The position numbers and the translations under genes were made by a program. The notes below the pieces were generated by a model. The model did not search any database, had not been told where the DNA came from, and saw only the letters and a list, made by a program, of their open reading frames with translations. Shown piece after piece: positions 17,757 to 26,370 of a stretch of 64,000 nt of DNA. This DNA comes from JALYXV01 sp963733505 (GTDB lineage: Bacteria; Actinomycetota; Acidimicrobiia; Acidimicrobiales; Palsa-688), in the NCBI GenBank assembly GCA_963733505.1, contig CAVTDW010000003.1, positions 1 to 64,000 on the forward strand. The letters are read 5' to 3'. How positions within the stretch are numbered: position 1 is the stretch's first letter; the number at the start of each line of letters is the position of its first letter.

Positions 17757-18195
17757 TCATTGGTGGGGACGTAGCACCTCGAGGTCGATTGCCAGTTCGC
17801 GCCAGGCGTCGCGGGAACGACGGCCTCGCTGGTCACTCGGATGCTCGCGCCGCTGATCAGGGCGGCAGCGAGCGCTTCGGCGGTCAGGTGGTCACCCGCC
17901 TGCGCAGCCGGAGGGCGCCCATCACGGGGACGAGCAAACGAGGGGTTGGGACGACGATCTCACGTGGAAGGTCGTCGAGGATGACATCGAGGTCGTGCTT
18001 GGCGCTTGGCGAGAGGTTGGCAACCATCGCCGAGAGTGATCCGGTTGATTCGGGATCATGGAGGGCGCGGTGCAATCGGTAGTACCAGGAGCCTGTGGTG
18101 AGCACCTCGCCGATCGCAGCCGCGGCGAGGAGGTGGCGGGCCGCCCGCTTCGTGAGGATCGCGAGCAGCGTCGCGTCGTCAACAACGATTGGCAC
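17757..18195 (-). pseudogene. PIN-domain toxin-like (VapC-type) gene, two frameshifts
   Basis: The frame from ATG 18195 reads MPIVVDDATLLAILTKRAAR, then TTGSWYYRLHRALHDPEST and LLVPVMGALRLRRRVTT, and stops at 17884. In the next frame the sequence continues as LTAEALAAALISGASIRVTS, and after a second shift near 17813 as RDAWRELAIDLEVLRPHQ with a stop at 17757. Joined, this gives a PIN-like protein of about 146 residues, with the first acidic residue in VVDD and a later TAEALAAA helix. PIN toxins cleave RNA with a metal centre. It follows a small partner gene by 22 bp, the usual antitoxin-toxin order. The assignment is by pattern only. Confidence 0.5.
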
Positions 18196-18217
18196 CTCGG
18201 GTCAGTGCCGGTGACGC

Positions 18218-18442
18218 TCAGACGTCAGCGAGGTCGGGGTCGTCGTTGCCGATGCTCGCAATCGCCTGAGCGTAGGTGCCGTCTTTGAGGATCCTGTCGA
18301 CGAAGTCGCCGAGTTCCTCGGACGTCGGGGTCACAGATGACGGGGTGAGGATGGGCCGGAGCTCACCGGTGGCCGCGGCCTGGAAACGGGCCCGTGCGAC
18401 CGCCACGTCACGTTCGGTCGACGCTTCAGGTTCGATCGCCAC
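18218..18442 (-). CDS. small protein upstream of the PIN-like gene, possible antitoxin
   Basis: A 74-residue acidic protein starting at GTG 18442 (PEASTERDVAVARARFQAAA, then SEELGDFVDRILKDGTYAQA). Size, position and charge suit a toxin-neutralising partner of the PIN-like product 22 bp downstream, but no ribbon-helix-helix, AbrB or Phd motif is clear, so antitoxin function is inferred from context alone. The Ser/Thr/Pro-rich middle may be a flexible linker. Confidence 0.45.
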   Translation of the reverse strand: MAIEPEASTERDVAVARARFQAAATGELRPILTPSSVTPTSEELGDFVDRILKDGTYAQAIASIGNDDPDLADV

Positions 18443-18925
18443 GGTCCCACGTTAATTGTCGTCGACCGAGAACCGTTTGTCCGTCGGTCAGCTGCCACCG
18501 GCGGTGCCAACTTGTCCCCTCGCCTCCGTGCCGAGCGGTTCGGCTCGCCCCCGTGGTGTCGTTTGGTCGACCTGTCCGGGCCGGCCGAACGAGAGGAGCT
18601 TGTGATATCGACAACCGCATCTGTCGCAGTCCTGGTCGCGGTTGAGCCCGTTGCCCGGAGCGAGGCCATAACGTTCGATGGGTTCCTGGCCGGTACTGCG
18701 GAAGTAGCAGCGTCAGCTCCGCCACCGACCTTCGGCCGTTCGCGGCCTCTTGCCACGAAGCAAGTTGACGTTGTTCAATGTCCGGCGCGGCCACTCGGAG
18801 CTGTTCAGGCGGTGGATGGAGGAAACCGCCAGGATGCGCTCGACGGTGGCGAGGCCATCCGACGCTGGCAAGCTTCTACGGGATTGCGAGCAGGAGCAGT
18901 TGGTGGACCGCAACCCAGCCCTTGG
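18443..18925. other. 483 bp without a supported gene
   Basis: This stretch separates the antitoxin-like gene from the end of the GrpB-like gene. A plus-strand frame at 18750-18989 (RRGHSELFRRWMEETARMRS) has tolerable composition but no ribosome-binding site and runs into the 3' end of the GrpB-like gene. I could not support it as a gene. Confidence 0.45.
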
Positions 18926-19486
18926 TCAGCCGGTCGAGTCGGTATGGCGCAGGATCTCCTCGATGATCTGGGACTTAGCCTCGGCGTAGTAGTTCATGTC
19001 CGGCCACTCGCGGTCGGCGAGTGTGCGCTTGACCTCGGCATATCGGTCTCGGTCGATGGGGTCGACGCGAAGGCGGTCCCGGAACGCCAGATAGCGCCCG
19101 ACCTCGAACGCATCGGGCCGGTAGCAGTGCAGGTTGACGGGGGCATCGGATTCGCCACCCCTCAGTGCCCGGTGCCCCGGTTCGCGCACCCTCAGGTCAT
19201 AGCCCTCACACGTCAGGTCGGCGACGTAGGAGGTCTCGTCGTCGGGGTCGACGATCCCGATCACGATGTCGATGACCGCCTTGGCTGCTAGCCCCGGAAC
19301 TGCGGTGGAGCCGATGTGCTCGATCAGGAGCAGTCGGTCACCGAGCACATCGCGGAGGCGGGTGGCGCACCGCTCGTAACGCACGGGCCACTGGTTGTCG
19401 TAGTCGACTATCACGACCCGTGCTGGCTGGAGCCCGTGGACAAGAACTCGGCGTAGGTGGTCGTCCTCGGAACCCGAACTGGACAT
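18926..19486 (-). CDS. GrpB/UPF0157-type nucleotidyltransferase-like protein
   Basis: A 186-residue protein of the GrpB (UPF0157) family, related to nucleotidyltransferases. Visible markers are VVIVDYDNQWPVRYERCATR, the family signature IEHIGSTAVPGLAAKAVIDI with GS and a downstream Asp pair, VNLHCYRPDAFEVGRYLAFR, and the C-terminal YAEVKRTLADREWPDMNYYA then KSQIIEEIL. Members occur alone or fused to dephospho-CoA kinase (CoaE). The free-standing form has no firmly established substrate. The first ten residues are poorly conserved and the true start could be a few codons in. No operon partner is evident. Confidence 0.86.
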   Translation of the reverse strand: MSSSGSEDDHLRRVLVHGLQPARVVIVDYDNQWPVRYERCATRLRDVLGDRLLLIEHIGSTAVPGLAAKAVIDIVIGIVDPDDETSYVADLTCEGYDLRVREPGHRALRGGESDAPVNLHCYRPDAFEVGRYLAFRDRLRVDPIDRDRYAEVKRTLADREWPDMNYYAEAKSQIIEEILRHTDSTG

Positions 19487-19828
19487 TAAGGGTTCAAGCC
19501 TCCTCCGAACACCTGGGGTCGAATAGCGACGTTACCGAGTCAGAGGTCTGGCCGAAGGATGCTCCCCATGGTCCAACAACCGTCGCATCTTGAAACCGCC
19601 AAGAAGATCGACAGTCGCCGTGGGGTCGACGTAGTTGCAGGTGCCCAGCGCCCGTCGAGCGACGGGCACAACGCCACCAGAGCCGTGCTCAATCGTGTTC
19701 AGCCGTTCGGTGACCGGCCCGACAAAGGTATCGACAGTACCGGCGCGGGTAGGGCGGTCTGAGCCTGAACTCAGATCGGGGCGACGTGGTGGCCGGACGC
19801 CGTCGCATTCGTCGCGTATTGTCCTTCG
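19487..19828. other. 342 bp without a supported gene
   Basis: It lies between the divergent GrpB-like and zinc-ribbon genes and should contain both promoters. No frame here has convincing composition and I noticed no strong repeat or hairpin. Confidence 0.5.
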
Positions 19829-20068
19829 ATGTCGCGTCGCCGGAAATGTGGCGAATGCGGCGAATACGTTCCGGCTAAGCGAGAACGATGTCCCGCATGC
19901 GGAGCCTATTGGGAGGCGAACTGGAACCAGAAGATCCTCAAGTTGTTGGTCGTACTCATCGTGGCAGCCGTCCTGCTATGGATCGCGATCCGCTACCTAA
20001 TACATCCTCAAGCTGCCACTCAACCGAGTGCATTCCCCGCGGCTGGCTTGTCGAGCCGCATCCAGTAA
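19829..20068 (+). CDS. small zinc-ribbon membrane protein
   Basis: A 79-residue protein. An N-terminal zinc ribbon has four cysteines in two CxxC pairs (CGECGEYVPAKRERCPACGAYW, with the pairs 12 residues apart). One transmembrane helix follows (residues about 37-56, LLVVLIVAAVLLWIAIRYLI), then a short Pro/Ser-rich tail. Such proteins put a cytoplasmic metal-binding knuckle at the membrane; partner and role are unknown. ATG 19829 directly precedes the basic SRRRK. No operon is evident. Confidence 0.72.
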   Translation: MSRRRKCGECGEYVPAKRERCPACGAYWEANWNQKILKLLVVLIVAAVLLWIAIRYLIHPQAATQPSAFPAAGLSSRIQ

Positions 20069-20230
20069 CGGCACCACGTTCGCACTCTGTAAACGAGCTC
20101 AACTTGCTGTAGTGGATGAGTAGCCCGACCGGCTATCCGTCAGTGCAAAGCCGATATCGGCTCGGCGACTTCCTTCTTGGAGTCGCGGGCGCGACGTTAT
20201 GCGGCCGTCACGGTGGAGCCGGCGCGCTTG

Positions 20231-20473
20231 CTACTGGCGGTAGTGCTTGAGGGTTTCGGGATCTCGTGCATCGGCGTTGTTGGGATCGAACCCGAACTCT
20301 CGCCGGGCTCGCCGCTGACGCAACAGGTCCCAACACTGATCCCGTGACTCTGAGAGTTCACGAAGGCGCCGGGAGTCGTTTGGATCCATCGGCCCGCGCT
20401 GGTGCCGGGTCCGCAGTTCGTGCTCCTCCGCGATCCCCTTGTCGATCGCTTCTCTGATCTCGTCGTCGCTCAT
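20231..20473 (-). CDS. DUF2630 family protein
   Basis: An 80-residue, highly charged protein with the complete DUF2630 pattern: MSDDEIREAIDKGIAEEHEL, then RLRELSESRDQCWDLLRQRR and EFGFDPNNADARDPETLKHY at the C-terminus. It is predicted to be entirely helical, perhaps an antiparallel coiled coil. The ATG at 20473 matches the usual family start; the 27 codons of open frame upstream are Ser/Arg-rich and not conserved. Function unknown. It is a common stand-alone small gene in actinobacteria. Confidence 0.85.
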   Translation of the reverse strand: MSDDEIREAIDKGIAEEHELRTRHQRGPMDPNDSRRLRELSESRDQCWDLLRQRRARREFGFDPNNADARDPETLKHYRQ

Positions 20474-20786
20474 CGGCCTCGCCAGACCATCTGGCGTACT
20501 CGCGGCCCGCGAAGCCGATGCCACATGTCCTGCTCGGTCACGAGAACTTGACATCAGCCCGGTCTTTCGTCCATGCCGAGACGGCCGTCGGAAACGTCAT
20601 CGAACGCAATCTGGCCATGGGCACCGCACCCTCTCTTTTGTGGGATCACAAGAGGCGTCGGTCCTGCACAGGGGGCGGCAACCGAACCGGTCGTCGAAAC
20701 CTATCGAGGCGTCCCTAGGCCGCGCAGACTACCCCATCGAGGGCGCGATCCCCTCGCGAAGACCATGTCTGACCAGGTCAGACGTG
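20474..20786. other. 313 bp without a supported gene
   Basis: This lies between the start of the DUF2630 gene and the end of aceE. Frames are short and shadow-like. A weak interrupted dyad (GTCAGACGTGTCAGA and the sequence around it) sits just downstream of aceE, near 20775-20790, but it is not a clear terminator. Confidence 0.4.
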
Positions 20787-23537
20787 TCAGATACGCAGGG
20801 GATCGGGCGCCTCGGCATCGATCTGGTACAACGCGATGGCGTCGGCGACTTCCTCGGGCTTGGCGTCGCCGGTGGCCCGTAACCCGTCGAGCACCGCCAC
20901 CACCACGTGGGCCGCGTCGGTCTCGAAGTGCCGGCGCAGCGCCGCCCGGGTATCGCTGCGCCCGAAGCCATCAGTGCCAAGTGACGTGAAATGGGCTGGG
21001 ATCCACCGGGCAACCTGATCGGGCACCATCTTCATGTAGTCGGTCACGGCGACGATCGGACCGTCGGCGGCCGCCAGCGCGGCCGTCACGTAGGGCGTCG
21101 CCGGTGGCTGATGGGGGTGAAGCCGGTTGCGCCGCTCGACTCCGAGTGCCTCTTCCCGCAGCGCCTTGTACGACGTCACCGACCACAGCTCCGCGCCCAC
21201 GTCATGCTGGGCGGCCAACAGGCGCTGCGCCTCGAGGGCTGCCTGGCTCCCGGTCCCGCTGAACAGCACCGTTGCCCTGCGGCGTGGCCCCTCGGGGGCG
21301 GGGGCGAAGCGGTAGATCCCGCGCACGATCTGGTCGTCAAGACTCAGTGCCTCGACCGACTCCGACTCCGACCCCGCCGTCACCTCGGGGGCGGCGGGCA
21401 TCACGAAGTTCTCGTTGTACAGCGTGAGGTAATAGAAGACGTCCTCGGGGACCGGACCGGTGAACATCTGGGTGATGCCCGCCTTCACGATCGCCGCCGT
21501 CTCATACGCGAATGCCGGGTCGTAGGCCTTCAGGTTGGGCACCGTCGATGCCAGGACGAGCGAATGCCCGTCGTCGTGCTGGAGCCCCTCGCCGGTCAGG
21601 GTGGTGCGCCCGGCCGTGGCGCCCATCAAGAAGCCCCGCCCGCGGACGTCGCCGAATGCCCAGATCAAGTCACCGACGCGCTGGAATCCGAACATCGAAT
21701 AGAACATGAAGAACGGAATCATCGCGGTCGCGTGGGTCGCGTAGGCCGTACCGGCCGCGGTGAAATCGGCCATCGAACCCGCCTCGGTGATGCCCTCCTC
21801 CAGGATCTGTCCGTCCTTGGATTCGGTGTAGGACAGCATCAGCTGCGAATCGACCGGGTCGTACAACTGGCCGCCCGGGGCATAGATCTTCATCTCCTTG
21901 AACAAGGCGTCCAGCCCGAACGTGCGGGCCTCGTCGGGAATGATGGGAACGATCCGCTTGCCGATGTTGCGGTCCCGCAACAGATTGCGCAACAAACCGG
22001 CGAAGGCCACGGTGGTGGACACCGCCCGGGTGCCCGACCCCGCCTTGAACTCGTCGAACACCTTGTTGTCGGGCGGGTCGAGCGCCTTGGCCCGGTTGGG
22101 GGTGCGGCGGGGGAGCGGGCCCCCGAGGGCCCGGCGCCGCTCCATCATGTAGTCGTACTCGACGCTGCCCGCAGCGGGCCGGAAGAACGGCGGCACGTCG
22201 GCGTCCAGCGCCGAATCGGGAATCTCCTCCTGGAGGTGGAGCCGGTCGCGCAGCACGACCAGCTGCGGCTTGGTCATCTTCTTGATCTGATGGGTGGCGT
22301 TGCGGCCCTCGATCTCGGGACCGAGCGTCCATCCCTTGATGGTCTTGGCCAGGATGACGGTCGGCTGGCCCGTCGTTTCGGTGGCGGCCTTATAGGCGGC
22401 GTACAGCTTGTGGTAGTCGTGGCCGCCTCGGGGCAGGTTGCGCAGGTCGTCGTCGGAGAGGTGCTCCACGATCTTGCGCAGCCGGGGGTCGGGGCCGAAG
22501 AAGTGCTCCCGGATATAGGCCCCGTCGTGGGTGGCGTACTGCTGGTACTCGCCGTCGACGCTGGTGTTCATCCGGTTGAGGAGCACGCCGTCCACGTCGC
22601 GAGCCAGCAGCTCGTCCCATTTGGAACCCCAGATGACCTTGATGACGTTCCAGCCGGCGCCCCGGAACACCGCCTCCAACTCCTGGATGATCTTGCCGTT
22701 GCCCCGGACGGGACCGTCGAGGCGCTGCAGGTTGCAGTTGATCACGAAGGTCAGGTTGTCCAGGTTCTCCCGCGCCGCCAGCGACAAGGCACCGAGGGTC
22801 TCGGGCTCGTCGCACTCGCCGTCGCCGACGAAGCACCACACCCGCGACGCAGACGTGTCGGCGATGCGGCGGTTGAGGAGGTACCGGTTGAAGTGGGCCT
22901 GATAGATCGCATTCAGTGGCCCAAGGCCCATGGAGACGGTGGGAAATTCCCAGAACTCCGGCATCAAGCGGGGATGGGGGTAGGAGGACAGCCCTCCGAC
23001 TCCCGAGGCCGCCCCGGTGACTTCGGTCCGGAAATTGTCGAGTTGCCCCTCGCCCAGGCGGCCCTCGAGAAACGCCCGGGCGTAGATTCCCGGCGCCGCA
23101 TGGCCCTGGAAGAACACCTGGTCACCGGAGCGGCCGTTGTCCTTGCCCTGAAAGAAGTGGTTGAACCCGACTTCGTACAGCGAGGCGCTGCTGGCGAAGG
23201 TCGCCAGATGGCCGCCGATACCTTCGGCCCGGTTGTTGGCCCGCACCACCATGGCCGCGGCGTTCCACCGGATGTAGGCGCGTATGCGGCGTTCGATGTG
23301 CTCGTCGCCGGGGAACCAGGGCTCCTGGTCGGGTGGGATGGTGTTGACGTAGGGGGTGGAAACGGTTGCCGGGAATCCGACCTGCTGCGCCCGTGCCCGT
23401 TCGAGCAGCTTCATCAGGAGGAAGCGGGCGCGCGACTTGCCGTGAGCGTCGAGGACCGCGTCGAATGAGTCGATCCACTCCGCGGTCTCCTCCGGGTCGG
23501 TGTCGGGGAGCTGGTGCGAGAAGCCGTCGAAGATCAC
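20787..23537 (-). CDS. aceE: pyruvate dehydrogenase E1 component, homodimeric type
   Basis: AceE decarboxylates pyruvate with thiamin diphosphate and transfers the acetyl group to the lipoyl arm of E2. The 916-residue length is normal for the homodimeric enzyme. The thiamin-binding motif is GDGECDEPE, ending at INCNLQRLDGPVRGNGKIIQ. Other family blocks are GHAAPGIYARAFLEGRL, HPRLMPEFWEFPTVSMGLGP, TYAT-type central segments and TSLGTDGFGRSDTRAALRRH, the transketolase C-terminal domain. The start GTG at 23537 overlaps the stop of the HAD phosphatase gene (GTGA), so the two are coupled. E2, lipoamide dehydrogenase and lipoyl-forming genes lie in the same window at 58-63 kb. Confidence 0.97.
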   Translation of the reverse strand: MIFDGFSHQLPDTDPEETAEWIDSFDAVLDAHGKSRARFLLMKLLERARAQQVGFPATVSTPYVNTIPPDQEPWFPGDEHIERRIRAYIRWNAAAMVVRANNRAEGIGGHLATFASSASLYEVGFNHFFQGKDNGRSGDQVFFQGHAAPGIYARAFLEGRLGEGQLDNFRTEVTGAASGVGGLSSYPHPRLMPEFWEFPTVSMGLGPLNAIYQAHFNRYLLNRRIADTSASRVWCFVGDGECDEPETLGALSLAARENLDNLTFVINCNLQRLDGPVRGNGKIIQELEAVFRGAGWNVIKVIWGSKWDELLARDVDGVLLNRMNTSVDGEYQQYATHDGAYIREHFFGPDPRLRKIVEHLSDDDLRNLPRGGHDYHKLYAAYKAATETTGQPTVILAKTIKGWTLGPEIEGRNATHQIKKMTKPQLVVLRDRLHLQEEIPDSALDADVPPFFRPAAGSVEYDYMMERRRALGGPLPRRTPNRAKALDPPDNKVFDEFKAGSGTRAVSTTVAFAGLLRNLLRDRNIGKRIVPIIPDEARTFGLDALFKEMKIYAPGGQLYDPVDSQLMLSYTESKDGQILEEGITEAGSMADFTAAGTAYATHATAMIPFFMFYSMFGFQRVGDLIWAFGDVRGRGFLMGATAGRTTLTGEGLQHDDGHSLVLASTVPNLKAYDPAFAYETAAIVKAGITQMFTGPVPEDVFYYLTLYNENFVMPAAPEVTAGSESESVEALSLDDQIVRGIYRFAPAPEGPRRRATVLFSGTGSQAALEAQRLLAAQHDVGAELWSVTSYKALREEALGVERRNRLHPHQPPATPYVTAALAAADGPIVAVTDYMKMVPDQVARWIPAHFTSLGTDGFGRSDTRAALRRHFETDAAHVVVAVLDGLRATGDAKPEEVADAIALYQIDAEAPDPLRI

Positions 23538-24298
23538 GTCTCTATGCTCGCGCGCGTCAGAAGTTGGGCCAGCACGTCGGCCACGGTGCCTCCAGAGTTC
23601 ATCACGCCGAAACGGTCCTCGATGACGTGAGGGTCACCGCCGAAACCGTCGACGACCAGCGGGGCGCCGGCTACCGAAGCGAGGTCGGTTTCGTCGTTGG
23701 CCACGACGACACAGATCAAGCCGCCGGCTCGGGCGGCCTCCCATCCCGGACCCGAGTCCTCGATCGCCACCACGGCGGACCGGTCGAGACCCAGCCGTTC
23801 CACGGCCAGGAGGTAGGCCTCGGGGTCGGGCTTGCGCCGGGCCACATCGTCGCCCGCGACCACCAGCTCGAAGCGGTCCTCGCCGAACACCTTTCCCAGG
23901 AGGGGGAGGGCCCATTGCTTGGATCCGGTGGTGGCGACGGCCAGGCGGACCCCACGTCCGGCCAACTGGTCCAGCCATTCGGTGACACCGTCACGGGCCG
24001 GTATGGCCCCCGCAGCCGCCATAGCCTCGACCCGGTCGGTCTTCCAACGGTGGAGCGACCGCGCCATCTGCCGTCGCTCATCCTCCGAGCGGTCGCAAAA
24101 CGAGGACTCGGGGCTCGACAGCCAGGCGAACAGCCGGCGCTCACCGCCAGTAGTGGCGAGGAGCTCGCGATACAGCGACTGCGACCAGCGGTCGGGGAGG
24201 CCGAACGCCTCGAAGGCGTCGTTGAACGCCACCCGGTGGCCGTGCTGCTCGCTGTCGACCAGCGTGCCGTCCAGATCGAAGATCACCGCTTCGAGCAT
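23534..24298 (-). CDS. HAD-superfamily phosphatase (CbbY/phosphoglycolate phosphatase-like)
   Basis: A 254-residue HAD hydrolase. Motif I is FDLDGTLVDSE with the nucleophilic Asp, motif II is VATTGSKQ, the lysine is in ARRKPDPEAYLLAVERLGLD, and motif IV is AIEDSGPGWEAARAGG. A helical C1 cap follows motif I. It probably dephosphorylates a small sugar phosphate or phosphoglycolate. ATG 24298 is chosen so that the protein begins MLEAVIFDLDG. It lies upstream of aceE with a 4-bp overlap, so it is likely co-transcribed; a repair role for central-metabolism side products is an inference. Confidence 0.9.
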   Translation of the reverse strand: MLEAVIFDLDGTLVDSEQHGHRVAFNDAFEAFGLPDRWSQSLYRELLATTGGERRLFAWLSSPESSFCDRSEDERRQMARSLHRWKTDRVEAMAAAGAIPARDGVTEWLDQLAGRGVRLAVATTGSKQWALPLLGKVFGEDRFELVVAGDDVARRKPDPEAYLLAVERLGLDRSAVVAIEDSGPGWEAARAGGLICVVVANDETDLASVAGAPLVVDGFGGDPHVIEDRFGVMNSGGTVADVLAQLLTRASIET

Positions 24299-24412
24299 CG
24301 GGCCATCTTGCCTGACGGCCGCTACGGCTCGGGCGGAGTACAAAGTGTCGTGTACCCGACAGTTCGCGCTCCGCCCCCCTCAGCCAGTGAGCGGGCACGC
24401 CCGACCGGCCCG

Positions 24413-24820
24413 CTAGCCGAGGGAGAGCAAGTGCGCGAAGGTCTCCTCCCGCAGGCGGCGGAGTTCTTCTCGGTGAAGTTCCGACAGCCGAGCGAGTCTC
24501 TCCTCCCCGACCACGGTGAGATGGAGCCGCTGGCAACGGGCGTCATCGGGGTCGGCGACCCGGATGACGAGCCCAGCGGCCGCAGCCCGATCGACTAGCT
24601 CGACCGCCGAGTGGTGGCGCAGCACCAACCAGTCCGCGATTTCGCCGATAGTCGGCGCCTCGCCGGGCCGCATCCCCTTGATCGCCAGCAGCAGCTGGTG
24701 CTGCGCCGGGGTCACGCCCTCGGCTCGCGCCGCTTCCTCGGAGAAGTGGAGGAAGGACCGGAGGCCGTGGCGGAACCGCGCCAGCGACTCGTAGTCCGTC
24801 AGTGCGAGCGGCGTCGACAT
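24413..24820 (-). CDS. MarR-family transcriptional regulator
   Basis: A 135-residue winged-helix regulator. RHGLRSFLHFSEEAARAEGV is the dimerisation helix, VTPAQHQLLLAIKG the second helix, TIGEIADWLVLRHHSAVELV the recognition helix region, and RVADPDDARCQRLHLTVVGE the wing. MarR proteins are dimers that bind palindromes and usually repress a neighbouring gene until a ligand is bound. Its ATG overlaps the chloride-channel stop (TGATG), so the two form an operon. A 15-bp palindrome near the start of that channel gene is a likely operator. Confidence 0.9.
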   Translation of the reverse strand: MSTPLALTDYESLARFRHGLRSFLHFSEEAARAEGVTPAQHQLLLAIKGMRPGEAPTIGEIADWLVLRHHSAVELVDRAAAAGLVIRVADPDDARCQRLHLTVVGEERLARLSELHREELRRLREETFAHLLSLG

Positions 24821-26106
24821 CACGCCTCTCCCGAGGCCGGCTCGCGTTCCGATTGGGTGTGGATCAGCCCTACCTCGCTCGTCAGCAGCAACGCCACCAC
24901 GGCGGCGATCAGCGTGGTCGGCAACAACTGCAACCCGGCCATCTGACTGACGACCAGTGTCGAACCGAGCGGGGTCTTGGTGACGCCGGTGTTGGCGGCC
25001 GCCATGAAGGCGGCCATCAGGACCACCTCGTTGGAACCCGGAAACGCCATGTGGGTGAGCCGTCCCACTGCCAGGCCGATGAAGAACAAGGGGATGATGA
25101 ACCCGCCTCGCCAGCCAGACGCCACGGTCACCGCCGTTCCGCAGAGTTTGGCCAGAGCCGCCACGACGAACACCGCCACGATGGCCCGGTGGGCGACGAG
25201 GGGGTTGACCTGGGCCTCACCGAAGGTCAGTGCGTACGGCGACCAGAAGGCCAGGAGGCCCAACGCCAGGCCGCCGAGCACGGGACGGATGGTCGCGGGC
25301 ACCCGGCGCACGGCCCAGCGCAGCCCGGTACAGAGATAGGTGAACGTCACGCTGATGGCGGCGCCGCCGACTCCTGCCGCGATCGCCCACAGCAGATCCT
25401 GACCGCGCAGCGCTGCGGACACGGGGAAACGCCAGATCGGTGACAGCCCGACGCCGGTGGCGAGGGCGTACGCCATGTACCCGATGACCGACCCGACGAC
25501 CGCGGGAACTAGCGCCTCGTAGTACTCCAAGCCCCGCCGGTGAAGGATCTCGAGGGCGAAGATCGCCGACCCCAGAGGCGCTCCGAAGAGAACCGTGAAG
25601 CCGGCCGCCATTCCCGTGATGGTCAGGATCCGCGTGTCCTCGCGGCTCAGGCCCCAACGAGACGATGCCCACGATCCGAGCGATCCTGTGGTCTGGACCA
25701 GCGGTGCTTCAGGGCCCATCGCCCCACCGGCGGCGATGCACAACAGCGACACCGGGATCAGCGCCCGGAGATCGCGGATGTCCTCGGAGCCCCCCGAGAT
25801 GTGGATGTTGTTGACCAGTAACTCGACGTCGCCCGGATTGCCCAGCAGCTTGATCAGGAGGCCGACGGCAGCACCGACCCCAAGCAGGATCAGCAGGTGC
25901 ACCCGGGTGTCCCAATGGGTCGGCCAGAGCGCCCCTTGGAGAAGATGAATGCCACCCACAAATCCAGCCCCGACCACCGCGCCGCCCGCGCCGACGACCA
26001 TGGCCCGACCGAGCAACGGCCAGCGAGGCACCTGGGGAAGTCTGCGCAACGAGAGCAGGGACACACATATATCGTATAGCGATACTTCCCGATTCGTTTT
26101 GGTCAC
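24820..26106 (-). CDS. ClC-family chloride channel/transporter
   Basis: A polytopic membrane protein of about 428 residues. It contains the family motif GPEAPLV (GxExP) at the N-terminus of a selectivity helix, FGAPLGSAIFALEILHRRGL, and GWRGGFIIPLFFIGLAVGRL (GGxFxP-like) in the second half, giving the two-fold inverted repeat. ClC proteins carry chloride as channels or as chloride/proton antiporters, and the gating glutamate is present here. The start is uncertain: GTG 26106 or GTG 26064; neither has a ribosome-binding site. The 26106 start would put the palindrome inside the coding region. The following marR gene is coupled to it. Confidence 0.9.
   Translation of the reverse strand: MTKTNREVSLYDICVSLLSLRRLPQVPRWPLLGRAMVVGAGGAVVGAGFVGGIHLLQGALWPTHWDTRVHLLILLGVGAAVGLLIKLLGNPGDVELLVNNIHISGGSEDIRDLRALIPVSLLCIAAGGAMGPEAPLVQTTGSLGSWASSRWGLSREDTRILTITGMAAGFTVLFGAPLGSAIFALEILHRRGLEYYEALVPAVVGSVIGYMAYALATGVGLSPIWRFPVSAALRGQDLLWAIAAGVGGAAISVTFTYLCTGLRWAVRRVPATIRPVLGGLALGLLAFWSPYALTFGEAQVNPLVAHRAIVAVFVVAALAKLCGTAVTVASGWRGGFIIPLFFIGLAVGRLTHMAFPGSNEVVLMAAFMAAANTGVTKTPLGSTLVVSQMAGLQLLPTTLIAAVVALLLTSEVGLIHTQSEREPASGEA
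26070..26084 (-). promoter_or_regulatory. palindromic operator candidate for the MarR-ClC operon
   Basis: TATCGTATAGCGATA is a dyad with 5-bp arms (TATCG/CGATA). It is A+T-rich in a G+C-rich region and sits just before the internal GTG start of the ClC gene. Spacing and symmetry are those of a MarR dimer site. Binding is inferred. Confidence 0.5.
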
Positions 26107-26194
26107 GAGATGTATCTATTTCATCGGTTTGTGACAAGAACGGCCCAAGATGCCTCTGGGTTTGCCGTTCCGGCACCTCGGGCACAGACAGTCC

Positions 26195-26287
26195 ATGCTT
26201 ACGATCCTGCTGATTGTGCTGATTATCGTGCTGCTCTTCGGCGGCGGTGGTTACTACTACCGGGGTCGCGGTCGCCGCGGGCTGTAG
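26195..26287 (+). CDS. tiny membrane protein (30 aa), DUF3309-like
   Basis: A 30-residue peptide: MLTILLIVLIIVLLFGGGGY, a single hydrophobic helix, then YYRGRGRRGL with a strongly basic tail. This is the usual layout of DUF3309-type mini membrane proteins. It lies in the gap between the ClC gene, which runs the other way, and the acidic protein gene. Composition (helix, glycine hinge, basic end) argues that it is real despite its length. Confidence 0.55.
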   Translation: MLTILLIVLIIVLLFGGGGYYYRGRGRRGL

Positions 26288-26370
26288 TCCGCCACCGAGC
26301 GAGTCCCGGCCCCGGCCGGGGCTGTGCCAGACTCCCGATCACGTGCGGTTGACGACAGGGGAGGCGCTGG

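Noticed and set aside
18750..18989. Possible 79-aa plus-strand gene
   Set aside because: No ribosome-binding site, TTG-type start, and overlap with the 3' end of the GrpB-like gene.
20991..23468. 825-codon plus-strand open frame opposite aceE
   Set aside because: Antisense shadow of a GC-rich gene; composition dominated by Gly/His/Arg/Val repeats and no family resemblance.
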